From Pontederia crassipes (taxonomy: Eukaryota; Streptophyta; Magnoliopsida; Commelinales; Pontederiaceae): a stretch of DNA of 64,000 nt. Below the pieces are notes generated by a model, which was not told where the DNA came from, did no database searches, and worked only from the letters and a program-made list of their open reading frames with translations. The stretch's first letter is position 1, and every line of letters starts with the position of its first letter. This document shows, one piece after another, positions 1 through 10,547 of the stretch. The position numbers were made by a program, and so were the translations under genes. The DNA is taken from positions 19,968,157 to 20,032,156 of the forward strand of contig CM060192.1 in assembly GCA_030549335.1 (NCBI GenBank), read 5' to 3'.

Positions 1-814
1 AACATGGAAAGAAATCAAATACCTGCTAATGAAATCAATGATCCTTAGATAATTTTATTTTTTAAAAAATTTTATTGGATAAATCTAAGTTGATTAGAAA
101 TATCATTTGAGTAGACAAAGAAATTTATTCCTATATATACATTATCCCGAAGACATATCATAATATTTAATACTTATAATAACTATTTTATTCAGAATTA
201 AAAAATAATGTAATATAAGAACAGTTTATTATAATCCTAATTTTTATTTCAAATCTTAATCTCAATATGTAATAATTATTATTTTATTCTGAATTAAAAA
301 ATTGTATAATAAAAGTTGGTCACAATCCTAATTTATTTCAAATCCTAATCCTAATATGTATGCAAGTAATTTGTTAGTTTTATCCTAATCTTTTATAACA
401 ATAATATTTCTCCTAATCCTAGGACATATGATTTAAAACTCAATATATCTCTTAGAGTTATTGTATGCATAATTATTTGCTAACTATAACTATTACTAAT
501 GTATTAATAATATCCGAAGACATAGCTTAATATTTATAATATTGTATTTTTCAGAATTTAAAAATAATGTATAATAAAAGTTTATTGTAAATGCATAGTT
601 ATATGTTAACTATTACTAATGCATTAGTAAGATCCAAAGACATATCTTATTATTCAAATTATAATTATAATTCTAATATATGTAAAATGTGCTAATATTT
701 AAGATAATCATTCTAATTATTCAAATCCAGATAAGATTTCCATCATAATATATTTACATATTTGTTTAAAAAGAAATATTAAGAATAAAAATTAGTTATA
801 TATATTAAAATCTA

Positions 815-853
<39 letters not shown>
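815..853. repeat. (TTA)n microsatellite, first copy
   Basis: An uninterrupted run of TTA/ATT triplets inside the first copy of the 5'-end duplication. The same position in the second copy has a longer run. Confidence 0.9.
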
Positions 854-856
<3 letters not shown>

Positions 857-1220
857 AAAGAGAGATAAAAACACAAAGTGGCATCATAGAATTCGAAATT
901 AAAATAAATAATGTATGTATAAGAACAGTTTGTTATAATCTTAATTTTTAATTCAAATCCTAATCCTAATATGTAATAATTATTATTTTATTCGAAATTT
1001 AAAAATGTATAATAAAAGGTTGTCACAATCCTAATTTATTTGAAATCCTAATCCTAATGTATATGCAAGTAATTCATACGTTAGTTCTATCTTTTAATAT
1101 TTAAACTAATCATTCTAATTATTCAAATCCAAATAAGATTTTCATCATAATATATTTACATATTTGTTTAAAAGTAAATATTAAGAATAAAAATTAGTTA
1201 TCTATATTAAAATCCATATC

Positions 1221-1222
1221 TA

Positions 1223-1276
<54 letters not shown>

Positions 1277-1290
1277 CATCATTATTATAA
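1221..1290. repeat. (TTA)n microsatellite, second copy
   Basis: A longer TTA/ATT run with one ATC interruption, at the equivalent place in the second duplicated block. The difference in length from the first copy fits replication slippage. Confidence 0.9.
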
Positions 1291-1479
1291 TATAAGGAGA
1301 GATAAAAACACAAAGTGGCATCATAGAACGATGATATGTCAAATTTTTATATAAGGTAATATATACAAATCTAATTTATTTTCACAAAATAAAAACTTAT
1401 CTTATAAAACTTTACGGATGTCATGCCCTCATAGCTGTCAAAGCGGTTGTCTCAGAAGCATGAAGTGGACCATGTCATC

Positions 1480-2200
1480 GACTTGATTTTAGAATCGAAG
1501 CCACCATATGGAATTTCCTATCGACTGGCCCCTCCGAAACTCGTCAAACTACGTAAGGAACTGATGGAACATTGGATGTAAGATATGTTCGACCATCAAA
1601 GTCTCCATAAAAAGTAGATGTAAGATATGTTCAGACATCAAAGTCTTCATAAGGAGCTCTAGCTAGTTCTCTTTTAGTGGAAGCATGATGGGTCCCTACG
1701 GATGTGAATTGATTATCGGGCGTTGAACAAGCTTATGATAAAAAAAACAATTACCCCATCCTTCTCGTGGAGGACCTTGACAAAGCAAGATAGTTTAGCA
1801 AGTTGGATCTTAGACCTACTAGAAAGTCCAAATTGTTAAAATGTGTATAAGATGGTGTGCGTTACAAGATATGATTCTTTCAAATTTTTCGTGATGCATT
1901 TTATCCTCATTAATGCTTCGACAACCTTCTGCACCTTCATTAACAAGGTATTGCAATTATTACTTGACAGGTTCGTGGTTGTTTACTCAATGACATTATT
2001 ATCTACAATTGTAGAGCACATCTAGCATGTGTTCGAGGTGTTGGGGCAAAACCTACTCTATATGAAGTGAAAAAGTGTCTTTGGTCAAGTGGAAGTGCAC
2101 TTCTTGGGACATGTCATCAAAAGTGTAAAGCTCAAGATAGATGGCGTGAAGATTTGAGCCATCATGGAGCATGAGCCACCCAAGTGGATTTTCGATTTAT
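1480..2200 (+). pseudogene. Ty3/gypsy reverse transcriptase remnant
   Basis: The stretch at 1490-1560 reads like the proline-rich entry into RT (PPYG...YRLAPP). The stretch at 1843-2025 holds VTRYDSFKFFVM and the pattern NASTTFCTFINKV, which match the '[20 protein letters not shown]' region of Ty3 RTs. The catalytic Y/F-x-D-D block is degraded: after FVVVYS the two aspartates are missing. Downstream, 2040-2200 retains FLGH-like and EPPK-like words from the RT thumb. Several stops and frame changes make it a pseudogene. Confidence 0.8.
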
Positions 2201-2660
2201 GTTTGTTCTTTGACTTGACAAACTAATAGAGATGGTTTGTCAAGGGGTATTTCCATGTGATGACCCCTTTGATTAATCATCTTCAAAAGGATGTGAAGTG
2301 TGAATGGTTGCCTACTTGCTCGACACCCTAAAGTAGGTCATGACGGAGAAGAAGAAGACCTCGGTGATCCACTACCTACAGACATGATAGCATTACATTC
2401 TCATGTCATGGTTCCACATCAAGACAGATTATGTCACGACCAAATACTTCGAGATGCATAAGAAACTCTCGCCAAAGGATCCACTATTGCAAGACTTTAT
2501 GACAGAGTTCAACTATGTCGTTCCGACGCCCCAGTCGACGTATGGAATTGATGGCTATGAGCTCCTCTCATGCTGATCTACTCGACAGGATCAAGAAGGG
2601 GTTGGAGTCAGGCCTCACGGCTATGAATTTGCTGGACCAAGCAAACGTACTTTTATCTTC
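2200..2660 (+). pseudogene. Ty3/gypsy RNase H remnant
   Basis: Frames in this interval read like the connection and RNase H: LSPKDPLLQDFMTEFNY at about 2470-2520 corresponds to the conserved 'LSPKQARWQDFLAEFDY' of plant Ty3 elements. The following 2530-2650 stretch (AMSSSHADLLDRIKKGL) matches the linker into integrase. Frameshifts separate the pieces. Confidence 0.7.
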
Positions 2661-2897
2661 TCAAGGTATTTATCCCATATTATATTCCGGTACAATTATT
2701 TCAGTACAAGGACAGATTCGTGTATAGGGAACTGTACTAGTTACCTATCTAATTTATTGTAGAAATTCCAAGATTTTGGGTGGAAGATGGGTTAGTATTC
2801 ACCAACAAACCTCATATCTACATTCCATTGTTCAACAACCTGCGACATATTATCATGCAGGAGTACTATGACTCCAAGTGGATGGGACATATTTTGG

Positions 2898-2938
2898 CAC
2901 TCATTGGAGCATGGTTGACACTCATTGGAGCATGGTTG
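2898..2938 (+). repeat. 21-bp direct repeat at the MITE insertion point
   Basis: Two adjacent 21-bp units (2898-2918 and 2919-2938) share CACTCATTGGAGCATGGTTG. The second unit runs into the left terminus of the MITE, so the last bases belong to both. Confidence 0.85.
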
Positions 2939-3650
2939 TCAAGATCCCGATGCGGATAGTCAGATCTTATGATCCTCCCGAGGGAAAGAGATACCAATCC
3001 TATATAAAAAATCTTAAACCTAGGATCTACACCAGATATATATCTATCTTAAAATTGGTAGGATATGTCTTAAGATCGATAGGATCTTAAACATAGGATC
3101 TATACCGATCCTACGATATTGTATAAATTTATGTATTTTAATAAAAAAATTAAAAGTAAATATAAAGGACTTTGAAAAAAATGATTTAAATATTTTGTTT
3201 TTTTATACTGTACATATTATTCACACTTTTGAAAATTTTATATCTTTTGATAATTCAATGTTATGTTATGAATCTAATTCTATATTGTCTTTCATAAAAA
3301 TTTATTAAATTTCATTATTACATCTATACTAAGAATTATATCACATTTAATACAATATTACACATCATTAAGATCGATGTATTATATTTTATTATTCTAG
3401 TGTTTTCTCATGATATTTACATTATATAAAAATATATATTAGATTTGAAATTTTGAATAAAATATTAATGGTCAATGTTTAATTAACTAATATATAAACA
3501 TAATATTTGTGAATAAATCTATTATGTTAATTATTTAATATAAAAATATTTTTTATTCATAGAGCAGGACCTTACGTTCCTCGATTTGATTCTAGGATCC
3601 TCAAAGCCTCTTTACGATCTTACCTCAAAAAGCGATCTTGACAAGGATGG
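2931..3650 (-). mobile_element. GATC-rich MITE, copy 1
   Basis: About 0.7 kb of non-coding DNA bounded by inverted ends, TTGTCAAGATC on the left (2936) and GATCTTGACAA on the right (ending 3644). It is rich in AGGATC/AAGATC words near both ends and AT-rich in the middle. The reverse complement matches the copy at 5859-6550 along most of its length. It interrupts integrase coding sequence. The flanking CATGG/GGATGG bases may be part of the terminus or a target duplication; the superfamily is not settled. Confidence 0.8.
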
Positions 3651-4817
3651 ATTATGATGTTGAATCTTTTATAAAGACATGCCTTGTTGACCAAAAATAT
3701 TAGGGCATTCATCAAGCACATGACGGACTTATGAAACATCTTCATATTATAGAGCGTCCATGGACTTCATCACAGACTTCATCACTTGCATGCTCAAATA
3801 TGAAGGGACAAGTACCATCGTAGATTGGTTCTCCAAGTATGTCATTTTTTGACGTAGGCTCGCGAGTTGTCTTACCACTGAAGCTGTGAAGTTATTCATT
3901 AAGCATGTGGTAAAATATTGAGGCCTTCCCCAAAGCATAGTCAATGATCGAGATTGACAATTCGTTGGCAACTTCTAGAAAGAGTTATTTCATATGATTG
4001 ATTACAATATGCATTTCTCCATGGAACTTCATCCTCAAACTGACGCAGATGGAATGGATGAATTGTGTCTTGGAAATCTACTTATGGTATTATGTCAGTA
4101 TCAATCAGAAGGAATGTACGAAGCTACTCTACATCGCATAATTCTCTTACGACCTGCAAAGGATCAAGTCGACCAATTGGAGTCCCTTCGAGATAATGAC
4201 GAGTCAATAGTACCTCATTCCATAGGTAGTTGCACTTCATATGGTGGCAAGGTTTATGTTGCTTACCCATAGAGAGAATGGCACGAGCAAAATGACATGG
4301 CTCAAGCATGTTTGCATAAGGCAGTGAAGCACATGAAGAAATAGGCCGATATTGCCCGACAGGACGTTAATTTTGATGTCAAAGATCTGATTCTTTTAAA
4401 GTTGGCCTAACATCTTCGACTAAGCTGAAAGAATTTGCATAAGGGTCTCATTAGGCATTATGAGGGTCCATTAAAGATCATGAAGAATATAGGCAAGGTG
4501 GCCTACAAGTTGGAACTTCCGCATCAGTTGCAAAAACATTTCATCTTTCATGTCAGCTTGCTCACACCATACATTGAAGACCTTGAATATCTTAAGTGTG
4601 GGTTTTCAAACTACGCTCCATCAATATAAAAACAATTCACTGATCAAGATGAAAAAGTGCTCGTCATTCGAGGATCAAAGCAAAAAGAGTACCATGCTCA
4701 AGCGGAGCAAAAATCGGACGATGACATAAGTTGACATTTTGCAAAAGCACTATGCTAGTCCAAACATAAGATCAGAGATTTTAAAGCTGCAACAACGTTG
4801 ACTTTAGTGGAGGAGAA

Positions 4818-5712
4818 TATCACAGGTGGCTTGCAATGTGCCACGTTATCGTCAAATTATCTTAACTTGTAATTTTTCCTTCTTTCAGCCCACTTTTATA
4901 AGTTAAGTTAGCATGACACAATGATGTCAATCTTGTAATTCTGCACTTAAAAGTGCACCCCCAGAGGTTATACTCTATATCACGTGTCACCAAGCTACCA
5001 CCAAAGTTTACATTATATTAGGAAAAAACAGCTAGTACAATAAAAAAATAGAGAAATGGCTGATATATTCAAGACAATTATGTATTTACAAAATACCATC
5101 TCAATTCATCCTATTTCATTAGATTCGAAATATGATATGGTTCCGAAGGATGAACCGAATATGGACAGTTCCAATACAATTTCATTCTTGAACAAAAATC
5201 GATTTTTACAAACTTGGTGAACTGAAAAATCTTAATAGCCAGAGGAAAAGAAAGAAAAAGTGATTCCTGTATGTATGGTTCTGTAGATAGTAAGGGTGAC
5301 TTATTTGTCAACTTTTCCACTTAGGTTGTTCCTTCCCTTAGAACTGTACTTGAGAGTTTCCTACCTCATACGGCTTAAGATTCCTTTTTTGTGTCCCATC
5401 TATATTAATGCCTTTGTAATTAAGCATTTTACTCGCAACAAAGATTAAAAAGCTTCTATGAACATCGAGTCTCAAGCATGGTGTGACAATCAACATAAAA
5501 GAATGTCTTATTCAATTGTTTTGCCAATGCGCCTTTTTGCTAACAGTGCATTCTGACAAGTGCTCACTCGGGACAAGCGCAATAGAAATCATGGCATTTG
5601 GCAAGCAACAAAGCAAGCTTATGCAAAACACAATCAAAAGAGCTTGTATATACAATTGGCACATCTAGAGGCCGCATGATTTTATCACGAGTAAAAACGA
5701 TCTTGTGATAAG
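4818..5712 (+). repeat. Putative LTR between gypsy pol and gag remnants
   Basis: The stretch begins just after the purine-rich end of the pol remnant (TATCACAGGTGG, possibly a mutated TGTCAC start) and ends just before a Met-type primer-binding-like site at 5713. That placement is what an LTR would occupy between a 3' pol end and a 5' gag start. The interval also contains plastid-derived sequence, so the LTR itself is interrupted or partly replaced. There is no second copy in the window to prove the boundaries. Confidence 0.4.
5096..5212 (+). pseudogene. ycf2: Plastid-derived ycf2 fragment (NUPT)
   Basis: One frame reads [17 protein letters not shown] followed by ISFLNKN, the distinctive segment of the plastid Ycf2 protein. 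The match stops abruptly after that, so this is a short nuclear insertion of plastid DNA, not a gene. Sequence up to about 5440 may also be plastid-like, including a word resembling ACCTCATACGGCT, but I cannot place it. It lies within the putative gypsy LTR region. Confidence 0.75.
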
Positions 5713-5727
5713 TTAGTATCAAAGCAA
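5713..5727 (+). other. Putative primer-binding site, tRNA-Met type
   Basis: TTAGTATCAAAGCAA resembles the TGGTATCAGAGC sequence that pairs with initiator tRNA-Met in many plant retrotransposons. It lies upstream of the gag remnant in the right orientation. The mismatches keep this tentative. Confidence 0.4.
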
Positions 5728-5858
5728 CTTTTTTTAGACCACTCATTTGGCACGATCGAAGGCCAGGAGAAATTGTGTCAAACTCGAGATGACCCAAAAG
5801 CATGCCTCACTAGAGAAAGGCCGCTCAGAGCGAGGGTGTGCTAGGTCAAATGACTTGA

Positions 5859-6550
5859 CCAATGTTGTTAAGATCGCTTTTCGAAGTAGGATCATAAGGG
5901 GCTTTGAGGATCATAGGATCGGATAAAAAATCGTAAGATTCTATCTCATGAATAAAATAAATTTAATATAAAATAATTAAAATAATATATTCATTCACAA
6001 ATGTTATGTTTATATATAAGTTAATTACACATTGACCATTAATATTTTATTGATTTTTTTTTCAAATCTAACATATATATTTTTATGTCATGTGAAATGA
6101 TATATTCTTAAAAACACAAGTAATAGCATATAATAATTGATCTTAATGAAGTATAGTATTTTATTAAAATGCAGTATAATTCTTGGTATGAATGCAATAA
6201 TGAAATTTAATTTTGATGAAATATAATATAGAATTAGATTCATAACATAATATTGAATTGTTAAAAGATGTTATTCACGAAAGTGAGAATAAGTATAATA
6301 TGTAAAAATAAAGTATCTAAATTAAATTTTCTCAATGTCCTTTATGTTTACTTTTATTTTTTATTCAAATAAATAAACTTGCATCAATATCGTAGGATCG
6401 TAAGATCCTACCAATCTTAAGACTCAGCTATAAATTTGGTATAGATCCTATATTTAAGATTCTCTAGATAGGATCGGGACCATTCTCTTTATAGGATAAT
6501 TGTAAGATCGTAAAATCTTACTACCCAGATCGAGATCTTGACAACCATGG
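5859..6550 (+). mobile_element. GATC-rich MITE, copy 2
   Basis: Opposite-orientation copy of the element at 2931-3650. It starts TTGTTAAGATCGC (5865) and ends GATCTTGACAA (6544) followed by CCATGG. The AT-rich centre, for example the words around 5990-6070, matches the reverse complement of 3440-3550. No open reading frame is present, as expected for a non-autonomous DNA transposon. It separates the primer-site-like sequence from the gypsy gag remnant. Confidence 0.8.
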
Positions 6551-7265
6551 TCCTGCTTTCGAGCAACGCTTCAGGCAGTTCCAACTAGACATTGGTGAGA
6601 TGCAAGACCAGCTCACGATGTAAGAGCTAGAGCTGGAGAAGTTAGTGGATATCATGGTGGTGCGGGATGAGATCGCACAAGTTTATGCGTGACTTGAGTC
6701 TATGGAGGTGATGTCCACATGAGAGAGTCCATGGCCAACAAACTATTGAACATGAGGCAGGTTATGAACCAAGATCTTAAAGCCTTCCGAAAAGAGATCA
6801 GGCGATAAGAAACATTCATCTCAAATGAACAAAGAATCGATGTGCCAAAGCTGAGGTCATATAAGGGTGAAAGATTGGCAAAAGAAATTAATGATTTTTT
6901 GTGGAACATTCGATGGTACTTGAATGCCTTGGACATGACTTTAGAAGTAAGGATGGTGAACATGACTTTAGAAGTAAGGATGGTGAAAACCGTATTTTTC
7001 TACCTACAAGATGCGGTGAGTCTATGGTGGAGATGTCACTGCGACGACGTGGAATGTGGGTACGTCGATTTCATTGAGTAGGACGAAGTTAGAGTGACGG
7101 GATTGCCCTAACCTTCACCCGATAGTCATAGTCGTCGAATCACACATGGAGTATTATAAGACGAGCGCCACACCACCAAAGCCCTTGAACAAGAATCATA
7201 ATGGGAGAGAGAAGTTTAAATCGCAAAGAAGTTGGTCAGATTATTAATAGCAAAACAAGAGTAAC
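6551..7265 (+). pseudogene. Ty3/gypsy gag remnant, left part
   Basis: After a leader rich in E/Q/L codons, the frame at 6842-7081 reads PKLRSYKGERLAKEINDFLW, then a W-Y-L-N-A-L pattern and VFFYLQDAVSLWWRCH. This is the conserved capsid part of plant Ty3 gag (the 'LxDxAxxWWR' region). A duplicated 24-nt piece gives EVRMVNMTLEVRMV. Stops before and after make it a pseudogene. The right end is cut by a solo copia LTR, and gag-like sequence resumes at 8496. Confidence 0.8.
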
Positions 7266-8495
7266 TGTAGGATCGCAAGGCACTAAGAGGGGGTGGTGTG
7301 AATTGGTGTTTTAAAATCGAAAGTATTGATTTCGCAAAATACGTAGCGGAAGCTTAAAACCGATTCAGCAATCTTTAAACCAATGTAAATTAAATAAAAT
7401 CACAAACATAATATAAGAAGGAGAGGGAGAGAGAATGCAAACACAAAAACACATGTGGTTGTTGATGAGGTCCGGCTACACTTTGGCCTACGTCTCCGTT
7501 CTGACTTCTTGACCTCGAGACCGCTGGAGATTCCACTAAAATCTTCATTAGTTCCAAATGGGACAAGGAAGAACCCTTTACGTCAACCACATTTTCTTCG
7601 CTTCGAGAGGTAAAGCGCACTTTTCCTCTTAGGAAGCTTATATTTTCTCGCGCTCAAGAAGTAAGATATATATGGAACCTCTTATACACAGGAGCTCTAT
7701 CAAATTTTTAGAAAAAATATTTCTCTCTTTTACAATACCATGCTCACAAGAAGAAAAGAGAGAGAGAAAGAAGAGAAACTAGAATGATAGCTTCAAGAAA
7801 AGGATAGTCTTTTGATAACTTGAAGTTTTTCTTCAATGCTTGGATGAATGTCTTTACTTTTGACTTTGACACTTCTTTTATAAGCTTGTATGTGTGAAAA
7901 TTTCGTCCAAAAAAATTTTCACAATTTTCTCATTCAAAATAACCATTGCTATTCATTACAGCCGATGACCGATCGGCCATTTTAATGGACCGGTCGACCA
8001 GTCTATATGACCATTGTGCGATTTCTTCAGTGATAGTTGCTGGTCGGTCGATCGAACTATTGACCGATCAGTCGATCGGTATAGTCTTGACATTTTGATT
8101 TTTGTCCATTGAGTTGATCGGTCGGTCGGTGCGTCATTTGATCTGTCGACTGGTGTAGTCTCGATGTGGATCTGGGTAGCTCATGCATTTACCGGTCAAC
8201 CGATATCTCCGATCGGTCGATCGATATAGTCTCGACCGATTTTCGTTGCGTCGATCGGCAGCGTTGACCGTCTTGCACTATCTTGAATTCTATGGATAGC
8301 TAACATGATTATTTACAACTTTAATATTTATCATTCATCCAAAATTTGATAAGACTATAGTCAATTATATAATCAATGTTTAGTGCATAAAGTAATCTAT
8401 TTTTATTTTAAAATTTTTTAGCATATAACTTTAATTTTTTGATGTTTGCATCGTCAAAATATAATTTTATAGAGCATTAAAATTTTGCTCCAACA
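7266..8495 (-). mobile_element. Solo LTR, copia gag-only family (copy 1)
   Basis: Begins TGTAGGATCGCAAGG and ends TTGCTCCAACA, about 1.23 kb. It matches the paired LTRs at 46575-47703 and 49879-51038 and the solo LTR at 55837-57020. No internal region is attached. It contains the CpG-rich GGTCGACC-like cluster at about 7960-8275. The flanks GTAAC and GGAAT could be a decayed 5-bp duplication (3 of 5 match). Strand is given by the family's gag, which reads on the opposite strand to the TGTAGG start. Confidence 0.85.
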
Positions 8496-8587
8496 GGAAT
8501 GTCATAAGATATGAGGTCAGACAATGACAAGTTCAATAAGGATGAGAAAAGCGAATGTGTGACTAGGATGGTCGGTGCCCTTCTGAG
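8496..8587 (+). pseudogene. Ty3/gypsy gag remnant, right part
   Basis: The sequence after the solo LTR continues in gag character: an acidic-basic stretch then R-M-V-G-A-L-L-S-N, which resembles the 'RMGALQLLNAL' end of gag in + strand Ty3 elements. It is cut at 8588 by another MITE. Short and degenerate. Confidence 0.5.
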
Positions 8588-9191
8588 CAATGTTTTAAAA
8601 ATCATTTCGGATTAGCCGATACAATCAGTCCAATCGTAAATCAATTACAAATGCGGTTCGATTTATTATTAAAATCAAAATATAGTACAAAATTGAGGTG
8701 ACTAAAAAAATTTAAAAAAATTGAATTGAATCGATAAAGGGTTCAAAAGAGACGACTTCATAGTGACGGAGAAAAAAGAGTGCCACGTAGAGAGGGAGAG
8801 TGGTGGGGTTAAGGAGAGAGAGGGGGGAAGAAGTATATTAAAATGATTTTATATGAAAATAGAATATTGATGAAGGGAAGGAAAAAAAAAAGAATTTAAA
8901 ATAAGAGAATAAAAGGAAAGATGTCAGTGAAGGAAATAAATAGAAGGAAATTGTAAATAAAAGGAGAATAAAATATAATTATGATTTTAGGTTAAAATTA
9001 AATTTAAGTTATTACATTAGTAATATATCTAATAAAATAAAGTTACTATTGAATCTAACATCTCATAAATATATAATAATTATTAAATTAATTTATGTAT
9101 TATATTACTATTAAATAATTATAAATAATACTATTATATAAAAGTTTGGTTCAATTAGTTAAAATTTGAGAATCTAATTTTTAAAACATTG
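8588..9191. mobile_element. MITE with hAT-like termini
   Basis: The interval is bounded by inverted ends: CAATGTTTTAAAAAT at 8588 and ATTTTTAAAACATTG ending at 9191. The interior is non-coding, purine-rich around 8760-8900 and AT-rich to the right. The CA-rTG-TTTTAAAA type of end is common in plant hAT-derived MITEs. The 8-bp flanks (CTTCTGAG and GTTCTAGG) agree at only 5 positions, so the target duplication is weak. Confidence 0.6.
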
Positions 9192-9229
9192 GTTCTAGGA
9201 TGCATATTAGCGCTAACCTTAATTTTAGG

Positions 9230-9420
9230 GTCAGATGTTATGATCTTTATTGGGCTGGGCTTAGAAACCTGTGTGCGATTCAGCCAGACGAGCCCCGATG
9301 GCGACGAGCAACTCCGTGTCAAGTGTTGGATCACGAAGCAAGAGGAATGAACTGTCGGGATCAAGCAACGTGTGTTGACATGGTGCGCATAAATCTTTTT
9401 TTTTTTAACTTTCCTATATA
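9230..9420 (+). promoter_or_regulatory. Promoter of the RING-finger gene
   Basis: A TATA-like stretch (TATATA at 9415-9420) follows a T-rich run. Upstream at about 9249-9265 are two adjacent TGGGCT words, the site-II type element found in many constitutively expressed plant genes. The position upstream of the leader and introns of the RING gene supports the call; the exact start of transcription is not visible. Confidence 0.45.
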
Positions 9421-10547
9421 TGTTTTTTTTCTCCTTTCGTTAGAAAGCATCGCCCACTGTATTTGTCTTAGATTTGAGCCAAATAGAGAAAAAAGGGGAA
9501 GAAGAGAATGATACCATTTTGATCGAATTCGATTCGACTCTTCCTCCCCCCAATCTGAAGTGTTACGGTTGCTCTTCGGCACGGTTATTCCTGCTTTCCC
9601 CTTTGATTGCGTCCATGGGAAAAACCTAGCTTTTATTTTGTTTTCTTGGTTACCGTACTTCGAAAATGTTTTCCTCTGGCGCGGATTGTTTAGAATTTGG
9701 GTTGAAATTTGGATTTTCAGGATAGCTGCATTCATTTCCATGCAGATGCCTTTGACCGGTGCATGTTTTTCCATGATAATTTTGGTTATCCAATTTTAGG
9801 GCCATGGATTCTGTTGTTCGGCAGGTTTATGTTCCCTATTTTGTTGTTTGTGTGGCATGATCAAGTATAGTTTGATTTGTGCACTTTTGGATAAGGTGCC
9901 TCAGGACAATTTAGGGAAGGGATCTGAGATATAAATTGACCATGATATTCGAACTAGGGAGATCATTGTGTTGAGAAAGAAAGGTCTGGGTTTTGTGTAT
10001 TGATGGTTGAGTCTAGCATGAAGGGACTTTAGGTCTTCTTCTGGCTCTGGTAGATAATATATCAGTATAGCCGACATTAGTGTTACGTTTAATTGCCCTT
10101 ATGTTAGTGATGAAGCATTTTTCTGTATGCAAGAGATTCTATTGGGGATTGTAAGCATTTGCTGATTGTAAGATATCTGATTTGCATTATAAAGATGCTG
10201 TTTAGCTGCGAAATTTAATCAAAAGGTCTCCTTCTGATCTTTGTCATTTTTTCTTCACTAATACATACACATCTGAACATCTATTCCATATTTGTCGCTA
10301 TCAAATTTTTTTTTTTCTATATGCAGCTGCTGGTTTCGTGTTGAATCTGTTGATCTGTATCAATGAAAGCAAAGTAAAATCCAAAGTACAAATTTTTAAC
10401 ATGTTTCTAGTTTTTTTTCTATTTCAGGTGTGATTTTGAGGAGAAAACTGAACAGACAATGGATGACTATTACATATCATACGCATGTTGAAATATTGAA
10501 TTGCCCTCTGATGCGTTACTACTTTTGAAAACCTTTCCAAAAGCAAA
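9421..10547 (+). other. 5' leader and leader intron of the RING gene
   Basis: No protein-like reading frame was recognised here. A good acceptor, CTATTTCAG followed by GTGTG, ends at 10427, and another, TATATGCAG, ends at 10326. A plausible donor is GCAG/GTTTAT at 9824/9825. This suggests a non-coding first exon (about 9450-9824), a ~600-bp leader intron and a second exon starting at 10428 that carries the ATG at 10548. The donor choice is inference. Confidence 0.45.

Larger units (their letters stand above)
208..1335. repeat. Imperfect direct duplication in AT-rich intergenic DNA
   Basis: Two blocks occur twice in the same order. The block at about 208-390 reappears at about 905-1085, and the block at about 717-895 reappears at about 1115-1335, each ending in the words AAACACAAAGTGGCATCATA. 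The first copy carries about 260 bp more between its blocks. A shorter third echo of the first block lies around 510-580. No coding sequence is visible, so this is a degenerate direct repeat of unknown origin. Confidence 0.75.
2720..4290 (+). pseudogene. Ty3/gypsy integrase remnant split by a MITE
   Basis: The left part (2760-2935) carries RFWVEDG-like and D-x-K-x-x-GH-like words of the zinc-binding domain. The right part resumes at 3650 with a D-V-E-S-F-I-K-T-C pattern and continues through STIVDWFSKYVIF, LPQSIVNDRD (second catalytic Asp block) and HFSMELHPQTDADGM (the Glu block), although the Glu itself appears degraded. The reading is continuous in sense across the insertion, so the MITE entered an already present integrase. 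Internal stops show it is inactive. Confidence 0.8.
1470..4815 (+). mobile_element. Degenerate Ty3/gypsy pol region, + strand
   Basis: Reading across frames on the + strand gives a broken Ty3/gypsy polyprotein in the normal order: RT entry region (about 1480-1760), RT palm (1843-2190), connection and RNase H (2200-2640), integrase zinc-binding part (2720-2935), integrase core (3650-4290) and the C-terminal part (4290-4740). It ends in a purine-rich run near 4800-4815 that could be the polypurine tract. Stops and frameshifts are spread throughout, so it is long dead. A MITE (2931-3650) sits inside the integrase. No 5' LTR or gag is seen to its left. The domain order and C-terminal words resemble chromovirus-like Ty3 elements, but the clade is not assigned. 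Confidence 0.85.

Noticed and set aside
5711-5725. A tRNA gene fragment
   Set aside because: Only a primer-site-like 15-mer is present, with no cloverleaf around it.
9361-9774. 137-codon minus-strand frame over the RING gene leader
   Set aside because: No recognisable domain; it overlaps the promoter, leader and a T-rich run of the gene on the other strand.
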